Shown here: positions 1-4,984 of the stretch, piece by piece
Layout of the letters: each line of letters starts with the position of its first letter
Numbering within the stretch: position 1 is the stretch's first letter
Source: JAZFYD01 sp036443405
GTDB taxonomy: Bacteria > Planctomycetota > PLA2
Reading direction: 5' to 3'
NCBI GenBank assembly: GCA_036443405.1
Contig: JAZFYD010000093.1
Location: 1 to 18,584 of the forward strand
Length of the DNA stretch: 18,584 bases
The notes under the pieces: model-generated
What the model was told of the DNA's origin: nothing
The model's database searches: none
Seen by the model: only the letters and a program-made list of their open reading frames with translations
Made by a program: the position numbers and the translations under genes

Positions 1-181
1 ACCCCGCCCGGCGACAAATCCGTGCGTCTTCAAACGGATCAAAGTCCGGAGGCAGTTGCTCAAGAAGGCGGACCTTGGTTGCGCGGAGGTTGTAGTCGTC
101 GCCCTGCCGGACGACATCTTCTAGCCATCGCCGCTGCGCATTCGAGATCTTGTGCTGCTTGAACGTGTGATTCTTTGCCAT
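1..181 (-). CDS. Unknown protein, N-terminal 60 residues only (runs off left edge)
   Basis: A - strand reading frame starts at ATG 181 and stays open to base 1. It begins MAKNHTFKQHKISNAQRRWL and continues through LEDVVRQGDDYNLRATKVRL to a PPDFDPFEDARICRRAG end at the window edge. A strong ribosome binding site (AAGGACAAGGGAGCG, directly before the ATG) selects this start, although the frame is also open upstream to a TAG near 430. The composition is protein-like, with a basic start and then an Arg/Leu-rich helical stretch and a DFDP motif. The QRRWL...LP.DFDP pattern is reminiscent of a small N-terminal domain found in some phage- or defence-associated proteins; that is recollection, not a search result. 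Only the first 60 residues are visible, so no function is assigned. It lies on the opposite strand from the integrase operon. Confidence 0.6.
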   Translation of the reverse strand, partial: MAKNHTFKQHKISNAQRRWLEDVVRQGDDYNLRATKVRLLEQLPPDFDPFEDARICRRAG

Positions 182-435
182 CGCTCCCTTGTCCTTTCGG
201 GGCCGCGATACGACCCCTCTTAGCAAGGATACAAACTGAGTTCGACGCCCGGACGCCTGACCGCCTGCCCACCGTCCCCGCACAAACCCCGCTGCCCGTG
301 CGATCGGTGCGAGGCCGAGGTCGGGCGGCTGCTCCGCGCTGGCCAGCACGACATCGACACGCGGGTCGCGTTTAAGCGCGAATAAGACGGCGGGGACTCT
401 CCGACCCTGAGATCCGCCATGGTGACCCTATGCGC

Positions 436-513
436 CTAGGGGGGAGGGAAAAGGGCGCGCATGATGCTCAAAGCTGCGAGCGTGAGCCCGGCCAGCACTA
501 CGTACTGCTCCAT
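436..513 (-). CDS. 25-aa hydrophobic micropeptide
   Basis: This short - strand ORF starts at ATG 513 and ends with TAG at 436. It encodes a 25-residue peptide: MEQYVVLAGLTLAALSIM followed by RALFPPP. Residues 4-18 are almost entirely hydrophobic, enough for one membrane helix, with a short charged and proline tail. A good ribosome binding site (GGAAAGGAT, about 5 bases before the ATG) supports translation. It has no homologue I can name. Such peptides are found as type I toxins, holin-like peptides or small subunits in phage-like elements, but nothing here chooses among these. Chance is the main alternative for so short an ORF; the binding site and the clean hydrophobic block argue against it. 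Confidence 0.4.
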   Translation of the reverse strand: MEQYVVLAGLTLAALSIMRALFPPP

Positions 514-561
514 CGGCTATCCTTTCCGCTCGGCCCCTCACGTACCTGTTGGCGGGTCGGT

Positions 562-595
562 GTCCTAGAGGTACGCTTTAGGTGCGTCCTAGAGG
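562..595. repeat. Direct repeat GTCCTAGAGG, two copies
   Basis: GTCCTAGAGG occurs at 562-571 and again at 586-595, with a 24-base period (just over two helical turns). The pair lies about 50 bases upstream of the 25-aa micropeptide start on the - strand. The spacing would suit a regulator binding one DNA face, but no regulator is linked to it by the sequence. Confidence 0.5.
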
Positions 596-618
596 AGCGC
601 GAGCTCTTTTGGGTTCAT

Positions 619-645
619 GGCCACGGCGGTGCAATCGCCGTGGCC
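619..645. terminator. Strong GC hairpin, possible terminator
   Basis: GGCCACGGCG (619-628) and CGCCGTGGCC (636-645) form a perfect 10-bp stem with a 7-base loop. On the + strand it is followed only by GCTTTCAT, a weak T tract. It could end transcripts arriving from either side or act as a structured DNA site. The pairing is certain; the terminator role is inferred. Confidence 0.4.
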
Positions 646-740
646 GCTTTCATGTCCCAGCATACGTAGGTCGGGACAACTTACAAACCCGTCGCGTTCC
701 ACCCTCCACCTATTTCTCGTTCGTGTTGGGGTTACTGTCA

Positions 741-756
741 ACGTGAAGGTTCACGT
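741..756. promoter_or_regulatory. Inverted repeat ACGTGAA-GG-TTCACGT
   Basis: A perfect 7-bp inverted repeat with a 2-base centre, flanked by two GTCAAC direct hexamers (737-742 and 755-760). The compact dyad looks like a dimeric repressor operator. No promoter could be placed around it with confidence. Confidence 0.35.
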
Positions 757-824
757 CAACCGTGAGGTTGCGGTGGTGTTTTGTGCATACGTGTGGGACT
801 GAGCACGAGGATTCTGGTAACGAC

Positions 825-863
825 CGCGTTGACGCCACCCCACCAGACCGGGGCGTCAACGCG
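825..863. repeat. 12-bp perfect inverted repeat
   Basis: CGCGTTGACGCC (825-836) is the exact reverse complement of GGCGTCAACGCG (852-863), with a 15-base loop. Each arm carries a GTCAAC hexamer that also occurs twice around 740-760. It is not next to the end of any clear gene and lacks a T tract, so a DNA site (operator, origin or recombination site) is at least as likely as a terminator. Confidence 0.5.
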
Positions 864-1053
864 AACGGCTGGTACTTCCGCGACCTCAACGAGGTCTGGT
901 TCTGGCGCCAGTCCAATCAGCCTGTCCACGGCATGACGACCGTCCCGTGCGGGGGGGGGTAGGTGTCGGGCATCTTGCGATCGTCGGCCGTATCACACAC
1001 GTTCGCCCAAACACCTGACACGGAGACCCTGCGAACAAGACGTTGCGCGAGCG

Positions 1054-1740
1054 TTACTGAAACGGCCCCAGCCCAAACGTCTCGACCACCTCCCACTCGT
1101 CCTTCCCCGCCGCCGCCTTGTGCGAGCGGTTCAGCGGCGGGCGGAGCACCCGGATGAACGCCCCCTCGACGGTCCCTTGGTCCTCGTAGGGACAGGCCAG
1201 GTAGTAGACCGCGTCGAACTTCTTCCGGATCGTCGCGCTCGTCCCGTTTCGGTGGTCGATGATCCGCTTGGGCAGGTACTCGGCGCGGCCGACGTAGACC
1301 ACGCGGCGATCGAGACAGAGGAAGTAGACGCATCCCGGATAGAACTCCGGTTGAAAGTGCCGGAGGTGCTCGCGCATCATGTGAAGTGCCGGCGGGAGCC
1401 CAACCCACTTGCGCGAGTCGTAGCGGTGCTCCTCGGACTCCATGTCGAAGACCGCGATGTTGGTCGGGAACTCAACGCCCGGCTGGATCTCGCACAACGC
1501 GAGCCGGATGTACCGCCGGATGTCCGGCAGCCGGAACAGCGGCGGCCCGGCGTCGATGCGCCAGCACGGGGCGTAGCCGGCGTCTGCGAGCTCCGTGAGG
1601 CGAGCGGCTGTTAGGAACCCGTCGAACTTCGCAGCGACCTCGTCGGCGGTGTGGAGCGCGGGGAGTTGGTCGTCCCGCACGTCTTGGACGTACACGCCGT
1701 AGTAGGTCGTCCCGTCGGCCTCCTTCGCGTTCTTGAGCAC
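1054..1740 (-). CDS. Stand-alone GIY-YIG nuclease-domain protein
   Basis: This 228-aa protein has a C-terminal GIY-YIG-type fold (about residues 134-206). The GIY position reads CVYF (137-140) and the YIG position VYVG (148-151). They are followed by R152, H163, E192 (VEGAFI) and N204 (PPLN), which match the conserved Arg, His, catalytic Glu and Asn of the family. The domain cuts DNA in homing endonucleases, repair enzymes and restriction enzymes. The N-terminal part (about 38-80, with LTELADAGYAPCWRID and RLPDIRRYI) resembles a small HTH_17-like DNA-reading module. The start is GTG 1740, because TAG lies three codons upstream; no strong ribosome binding site is seen. It points away from the HTH gene at 1966. 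Its role is unknown; homing, restriction or anti-competitor nuclease are options. Confidence 0.75.
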   Translation of the reverse strand: MLKNAKEADGTTYYGVYVQDVRDDQLPALHTADEVAAKFDGFLTAARLTELADAGYAPCWRIDAGPPLFRLPDIRRYIRLALCEIQPGVEFPTNIAVFDMESEEHRYDSRKWVGLPPALHMMREHLRHFQPEFYPGCVYFLCLDRRVVYVGRAEYLPKRIIDHRNGTSATIRKKFDAVYYLACPYEDQGTVEGAFIRVLRPPLNRSHKAAAGKDEWEVVETFGLGPFQ

Positions 1741-1751
1741 GCCGCAGTTCT

Positions 1752-1772
1752 AGCGCGCGTCTTCGGCGCGCT
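1752..1772. promoter_or_regulatory. Hairpin with CTTCGG-type loop upstream of the GIY-YIG gene
   Basis: AGCGCGC (1752-1758) pairs with GCGCGCT (1766-1772) around a GTCTTCG loop. It lies 11 bases upstream of the GTG start at 1740 on the - strand, where it would fall in the 5' leader. It might limit ribosome access or mark a divergent control region; no operator is recognised. Confidence 0.3.
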
Positions 1773-1965
1773 CCGTCACTTTCGCGCAACAAGTTCCGTG
1801 CGGCGACGTGTCCGCCAACCGGAATAGACGCGCTTGCAAGTCGGTCGTAGCGTCGATCGCAAAACACGCGCTCGACGCCGGGGACGGGCCTTGGTGAAGC
1901 GTGCGGCAACGGAGGACGGGACATGTCACACGAAAACGCGATCGCACTCGACACGAAGGAGGCGT

Positions 1966-2328
1966 TTGGAGACCATCTTCGACGCCTGCTACGCCGTGAT
2001 GGCCGAGCGGGGGTTGACGGCCGAGGCGCTGGCGGAATCGGTTGGGCAACCCCTCGAGGCCGTCGAGCGCGTGGTCGAACACGGCGACGCGAGCGGCGAC
2101 GACGCGAACACCGTGCTGATGGAGTTGGGTATCGACCCGGTTCGCCTGGTCGCCCACGAGCAGATCCAAACCGAGATCGTCGTGCTCGTGCAGGACATCG
2201 AGTGCGTGTATACGGGGATGAGTGCCCGCGAACCCGACCTGGAGGCGATCGGCAACACGCGCGCCATGGCCCAGGATCTGGTCGATGCTATCCGTCGAAT
2301 CGAGAACGTGAACAAGCTGGCCGCCTAG
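1966..2328 (+). CDS. Small HTH-like protein, unknown function
   Basis: The protein-like part of this frame starts at TTG 1966 and gives 120 aa ending NVNKLAA. The first 60 residues (METIFDACYAVMAERGLTAE, then ALAESVGQPLEAVERVV, then LMELGIDPVRL) follow the pattern of an XRE-type helix-turn-helix: a helix, 'GLTxExLAExVG', a recognition helix and a trailing 'LGIDP'. The C-terminal half is helical and acidic. The start is unclear. AAGGA ends 5 bases before the TTG, but a stronger site (GGAGG, 7 bases before ATG 1923) serves a different frame whose first 15 codons also look coding. A frameshift joining the two is possible. A hairpin at 2342-2368 follows the stop. DNA-binding regulator is the best guess. 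Confidence 0.55.
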   Translation: METIFDACYAVMAERGLTAEALAESVGQPLEAVERVVEHGDASGDDANTVLMELGIDPVRLVAHEQIQTEIVVLVQDIECVYTGMSAREPDLEAIGNTRAMAQDLVDAIRRIENVNKLAA

Positions 2329-2341
2329 CTGAGCCAACCTG

Positions 2342-2368
2342 GCCCCGGTGGGAACGCTCGCCCGGGGC
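2342..2368 (+). terminator. Hairpin after the HTH-like gene
   Basis: GCCCCGG (2342-2348) and CCGGGGC (2362-2368) form a perfect 7-bp GC stem 13 bases after the stop at 2328. No T tract follows, so termination is plausible but not certain. Confidence 0.4.
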
Positions 2369-2460
2369 AGCCTTCGACAAGTTACGCGTGTTTGACCCAG
2401 CACCGGTTCCGAACCGCGTAGCGTTGCACGGAGCGAGTCGTCTCGCGGGAGGGAGTTCAT

Positions 2461-2667
2461 ATGTGGTGGCCGAAAACACCGGGCAAGAGCGCCGCGTTAG
2501 CGGTGTGGCTCGTGATCGCGTTCGTCTCAGGGCTGGCCGTCGCGCGGCCAATGAGTCTCGTGAACGGGTTCGCGTCCGCCGGGATCTGGTACGCGATCAT
2601 CGCGTTCTTCGCGTGGATTGCGCGTCCGTCGAAGCCCACGGATCCCAAGACGCCGCCGGAGGCGTAA
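2461..2667 (+). CDS. Small two-helix membrane protein
   Basis: A 68-aa protein with two hydrophobic segments, about residues 11-29 (ALAVWLVIAFVSGLAVA) and 36-53 (NGFASAGIWYAIIAFFAWIA), and a proline- and lysine-rich cytoplasmic-looking tail (ARPSKPTDPKTPPEA). A strong purine-rich ribosome binding site (GGGAGGGAG, 5 bases before ATG 2461) supports the start. I recognise no family. Small membrane proteins of this size on mobile elements include holins, immunity or exclusion proteins and envelope-stress effectors; the sequence does not decide. It stands alone between two structured spacers, so it is probably transcribed separately. Confidence 0.7.
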   Translation: MWWPKTPGKSAALAVWLVIAFVSGLAVARPMSLVNGFASAGIWYAIIAFFAWIARPSKPTDPKTPPEA

Positions 2668-2677
2668 CGGCTCCCGG

Positions 2678-2694
2678 TGGTGGCGTGGCCACCA
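2678..2694 (+). terminator. Hairpin after the membrane protein gene
   Basis: TGGTGGC (2678-2684) pairs with GCCACCA (2688-2694) around a 3-base loop, 11 bases after the stop codon at 2667. No T tract follows. Confidence 0.35.
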
Positions 2695-2714
2695 GATCCA
2701 TGGGTGCGTGGTGC

Positions 2715-2726
2715 GAGAATGTTCTC
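2715..2726. promoter_or_regulatory. Dyad GAGAA-TG-TTCTC, possible operator
   Basis: A 5-2-5 perfect dyad lies in the leader region of the 409-aa gene, 118 bases before its start. It contains GAA-TG-TTC, loosely like SOS-type operators, but it does not match a LexA box I can name exactly. Confidence 0.25.
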
Positions 2727-2767
2727 ACTGGGTAGCTGTCGCGGTGCACACGCAACAGTTCACAGGC

Positions 2768-2813
2768 CCGGTTGCGCCCGGCGTAGCTCTCCTCCGTCCG
2801 TTGGCGCAACCGG
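2768..2813 (+). promoter_or_regulatory. 11-bp inverted repeat in the leader of the 409-aa gene
   Basis: CCGGTTGCGCC (2768-2778) is the exact reverse complement of GGCGCAACCGG (2803-2813), with a 24-base loop. The right arm ends 30 bases before ATG 2844, so the RNA stem would lie just upstream of the ribosome binding site. A leader attenuator, a protein-binding site or a processing stem are all possible. Confidence 0.4.
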
Positions 2814-2843
2814 TCTGGCCCGTCTTGACAGGAGAGAAGCAGC

Positions 2844-4073
2844 ATGGGCGTGAGCGACTTTCACGACATCGTTGGACTAGACGGTGGCGACGAATCGACG
2901 ACCGGCCTTTCATTCACGGACATCGATCGCGTCGCCAGGGCGGTGCGCCTAGAACTGACTCCGAATTCGGTGAGGGAGTTTTGCGATTTGCACCGCGTCT
3001 TGTGGGGGCACGTCTACGCCCTCATTCGTGATGGCATAGAAGCTACTCGGGCGGAGTTTGAGGGCCCGTGCGTCACGGAGATGATGGCCGCAAGCGAAAG
3101 CGCATTGCGATCCGGCGAGTTTAGGTACAGCGATCGTCTGAAGGGGTGTGTGTCTGATTATGTAGCGAGCTGTCAGCGCGCCATCATGTCCGCGCCGGAG
3201 TGCGGATTGCTCCGGGTTCATGTGAGTCCAGAGGAGTTCCGCCAGGCGTACAACGCCATCGGCAGCGAGCTAGCACTCCGCCAACACCTGGGGGAAGAAG
3301 GCCAAGGGTCCTTTTTCGGAAGCAAGTGCGGTGTCGCCGTGGACAAAAGCGTCAAGCGTGCGCTCGACACGCTGGCCCAGCGCGGCGACGACCTCGCGAA
3401 GAACGCGGCCGCAGTTAGCGTCCGCCTAGTCGGCCACATTCAGCGGACCAACAAGACCGGGGCGCACGTCTCCGCAAGTGACCGGCGAGCGGACCCGGAT
3501 GACATGCAGCTCGCGATCATCGCGGCGGGCGGATCCAGCCCGCTCGCAGGGACCAATGTGCGTCCGATCGGAAAACGAACCCTCAGGCGGGCGCTACTGA
3601 GCCCCAAAATCAACCGGCAGGGCGGTGAGTTCGACGAGCGTGAAAACAACGTCCGGTCCTATCCGCAGCACGATTCGGCCGGTTCGATGTGGATCGGGTC
3701 GTTTTCCGATACCGAACAGCGTGAGTGGCGAGTTGATGGTGCGGACAGTAGCGACGAGGAGACAGAGACCGGCGCGGCGAAGATCGGGGGCGACAGCATG
3801 AGCCCAGAGGACTGCGCGGTCCTAGGGACATTCGGAGCCGAACTTGAGGCAATCAAGCTTCGCTTGCGGCAGGATCGCGCAGCCGCCGCAGAACTCAGCT
3901 ACGCACTTGACGAGCCGGGCTGCGAAACCCGCGAACACGCTGCGCAGATGTACGGCGTTGGCACCGAGGCAATGCGGGCATCTTGGAGGCGTGTGCTAGC
4001 TGCGATGCCCGACGATTTCAGGAGCGCATTCTCCGATGATCCGCGGCTGGTTCGCCGCAGGCAGGCCACCTGA
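2844..4073 (+). CDS. Unknown 409-aa protein with possible sigma-factor-like ends
   Basis: The start at ATG 2844 has a good ribosome binding site (AGGAGAG, 7 bases upstream). I do not recognise the family. Residues 34-116 (from RLELTP through EFRYSDRLKGCVSDYVASCQ) are loosely like sigma-70 region 2, in which a helix pair is followed by an 'R-F-x-Y' turn and an R-rich helix. Residues 343-388 (LSYALDEPGCETREHAAQMY, then GVGTEAMRASWRRVLAAMP) resemble a region-4 helix-turn-helix, in which 'T-x-x-x-A-x-x-x-G-V' precedes a recognition helix. The 200-residue middle is polar and low in hydrophobic content, with an acidic stretch (SSDEETETG) near 302. If the resemblance is real, this is a diverged ECF-like sigma factor or DNA-binding protein carried by the element. 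The gene is less GC-biased at wobble positions in places than its neighbours. An ordinary hypothetical protein remains possible. Confidence 0.7.
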   Translation: MGVSDFHDIVGLDGGDESTTGLSFTDIDRVARAVRLELTPNSVREFCDLHRVLWGHVYALIRDGIEATRAEFEGPCVTEMMAASESALRSGEFRYSDRLKGCVSDYVASCQRAIMSAPECGLLRVHVSPEEFRQAYNAIGSELALRQHLGEEGQGSFFGSKCGVAVDKSVKRALDTLAQRGDDLAKNAAAVSVRLVGHIQRTNKTGAHVSASDRRADPDDMQLAIIAAGGSSPLAGTNVRPIGKRTLRRALLSPKINRQGGEFDERENNVRSYPQHDSAGSMWIGSFSDTEQREWRVDGADSSDEETETGAAKIGGDSMSPEDCAVLGTFGAELEAIKLRLRQDRAAAAELSYALDEPGCETREHAAQMYGVGTEAMRASWRRVLAAMPDDFRSAFSDDPRLVRRRQAT

Positions 4074-4125
4074 GAAAAACTTGGAGAAAACTCTCGATAT
4101 CACCCCAAAAGTGACGCGAGAGCTG

Positions 4126-4147
4126 CATTGGGACTCAGAGCCCAATG
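4126..4147 (+). promoter_or_regulatory. Hairpin enclosing the start codon of the 4145 gene
   Basis: CATTGGG (4126-4132) pairs perfectly with CCCAATG (4141-4147) around an 8-base loop. The right arm contains the ATG at 4145, so the folded mRNA would hide the start of the first gene of the integrase operon. An outer 6-bp inverted repeat, CTCTCG (4091-4096) and CGAGAG (4117-4122), lies just upstream. Confidence 0.45.
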
Positions 4148-4381
4148 CCGAAACTCCGCAACGACCTCCCTGACCTCGTAGATACCGACACCCTCGCCCG
4201 CGCCTGCCGGACCTCGCCGGACACAGTCCGGCGGTGGTTTCGGCAAAAACGAATCCCCGGTCGAAAGATCGGACGGCGCTGGTTCGCTGCACGCGGCGCA
4301 ATCCTCGTCCACCTTTGTGCCGCGCCAAACACGAACCTCCACGTGTTACGAGGCGGGCCCCGTTCCGGGGGTGCGAAATGA
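4145..4381 (+). CDS. Excisionase/AlpA-like HTH protein, first gene of the operon
   Basis: This 78-aa protein carries an HTH_17 (MerR/Xis-type) module at about residues 10-50. 'LVDTDTLARACRTSPDTVRR' forms the helix-turn-helix, followed by 'WFRQKRIPGRKIGRRWFAAR', the basic wing typical of excisionases and AlpA-like regulators. Such proteins bend DNA for excision or activate integrase expression. Its start codon sits inside a 7-bp hairpin, and no strong Shine-Dalgarno is visible (the nearest purine run, CAGAG, is in the loop). Translation may therefore be weak or regulated. Its TGA (4379-4381) overlaps the next ATG (4378) in an ATGA, indicating translational coupling. A second protein of the same kind is encoded at 6167. 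The residues after about 52 are not conserved-looking. Confidence 0.75.
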   Translation: MPKLRNDLPDLVDTDTLARACRTSPDTVRRWFRQKRIPGRKIGRRWFAARGAILVHLCAAPNTNLHVLRGGPRSGGAK

Positions 4382-4530
4382 GCCAGAAGTTCGCTGGTCG
4401 TCGCCAGGATGATGAGCACCGCAAGCGCATCCGCAATCTTCTCCCGCCGCTGATGGCGCTCGCGGTGAGGCCGCTCCGAACTGACGATCGCCTGATCGGC
4501 AGCCGATCGACGAAATCGTCGAGGATGTGA
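4378..4530 (+). CDS. Unknown 50-aa basic protein
   Basis: The ORF starts at ATG 4378 within the ATGA overlap with the upstream HTH gene and ends at TGA 4528-4530, which overlaps the next ATG at 4530. It begins MSQKFAGRRQDDEHRKRIRN and is strongly basic, with arginine throughout. GGGGG lies 6 bases before the start. I recognise no family. The exact junctions on both sides suggest a real gene, or a coupling reading frame that brings ribosomes to the next gene. The second half is less protein-like than the first. Confidence 0.45.
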   Translation: MSQKFAGRRQDDEHRKRIRNLLPPLMALAVRPLRTDDRLIGSRSTKSSRM

Positions 4531-4604
4531 TGGCCGAATCCGGCCAACCCCGCTGCAATATCTGCGGCCTGTTCCGCTGCGACTGCGCGGAGGACGATCG
4601 ATGA
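4530..4604 (+). CDS. 24-aa four-cysteine micropeptide
   Basis: The ORF from ATG 4530 to TGA 4604 encodes a 24-residue peptide: MAESGQPRCNICGLFRCDC followed by AEDDR. Cysteines 9, 12, 17 and 19 form a CxxC-x4-CxC pattern able to bind one zinc ion. The ATG overlaps the upstream stop (TGATG), and the stop overlaps the next gene's ATG (ATGA at 4601-4604), so it fits exactly into the coupled operon. GAGG lies 5 bases upstream. The frame is also open back to a TGA near 4480, where DRQPIDEIVEDV precedes the start, so a longer form with a GTG or other start is possible. No function can be given; zinc-knuckle peptides often bind nucleic acid or a partner protein. Confidence 0.55.
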   Translation: MAESGQPRCNICGLFRCDCAEDDR

Positions 4605-4984
4605 GCATTCCCCCGGGCGGATTCATCGAGTTCGTCATCCCCGACCGAACCGAGCGCATCAAGTGTGCGGAGCGCGCCGCAGCGGACCTCGATATGGAGA
4701 TGGTGACCTTCATTCGACTGGCCGACAAAGTGCGCGCCAAATACGAAGGCGAAGGCGTACACCGCGACGTGCTCGAGTTCGCCTACGGGCAACTCAAACG
4801 CCTCGCGCATGTGCAGCTGGACGTGCTCGTCAAGAGCGTATGGCGCTGGGCGTTTGAGAGGTCAGCGAGGATTCCGTGGACCTACTGGACGGCGCCGACC
4901 GTGCTGCTGTTTGACGAGTTTGGGGCAGCGTTGGCGTATGAGCTGACCGGCATCGTTCCCGAGGGCTTTCGCGATGAGCAGTGA
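4601..4984 (+). CDS. Unknown 127-aa protein of the element operon
   Basis: ATG 4601 has an excellent Shine-Dalgarno (GGAGG, 7 bases upstream) and overlaps the stop of the micropeptide gene. The protein is soluble and mostly helical, with an N-terminal 'GGFIEFVIPDRTER' and a tryptophan-rich centre (VWRWAFERSARIPWTYWTAP, about residues 80-100). No catalytic motif or known domain is apparent. Its stop lies 11 bases inside the following ATPase gene, so the two proteins are probably made together and may function together in replication or maintenance of the element. That link is inferred from position only. Confidence 0.75.
   Translation: MSIPPGGFIEFVIPDRTERIKCAERAAADLDMEMVTFIRLADKVRAKYEGEGVHRDVLEFAYGQLKRLAHVQLDVLVKSVWRWAFERSARIPWTYWTAPTVLLFDEFGAALAYELTGIVPEGFRDEQ

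Larger units (their letters stand above)
514..1053. other. Non-coding, repeat- and palindrome-rich spacer
   Basis: No convincing gene is seen in these 540 bases. They contain a 10-bp direct repeat, a strong hairpin at 619-645, a 7-bp inverted repeat at 741-756, a 12-bp inverted repeat at 825-863, four GTCAAC hexamers, and a run of nine G at 951-959. The short ORFs that cross it read through the palindromes and have Arg/Ser/Pro-rich, non-protein-like composition. The stretch resembles a regulatory, origin or attachment region of the element, but that role is inference. The spacer at 182-435 likewise holds nothing I can support beyond the upstream extension of the edge gene's frame. Confidence 0.5.

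Noticed and set aside
951..959. Run of nine G as a phase-variation tract
   Set aside because: It is not inside or before any gene I can support.
762..962. 66-aa + strand ORF over the palindrome block
   Set aside because: Part of it looks protein-like (NANGWYFRDLNEVWFWRQ), but it crosses a 12-bp inverted repeat and the G run, has no ribosome binding site and lacks a recognisable family. It could be a gene remnant.
917..1408. 163-aa - strand ORF
   Set aside because: It overlaps the GIY-YIG gene in another frame and has shadow-type Arg/Gly/Pro composition.
1923..2735. 270-aa + strand ORF starting at ATG 1923
   Set aside because: Beyond about residue 25 it is an Arg/Gly-rich wrong-frame product overlapping the HTH-like and membrane genes; only its first 15 codons are considered.
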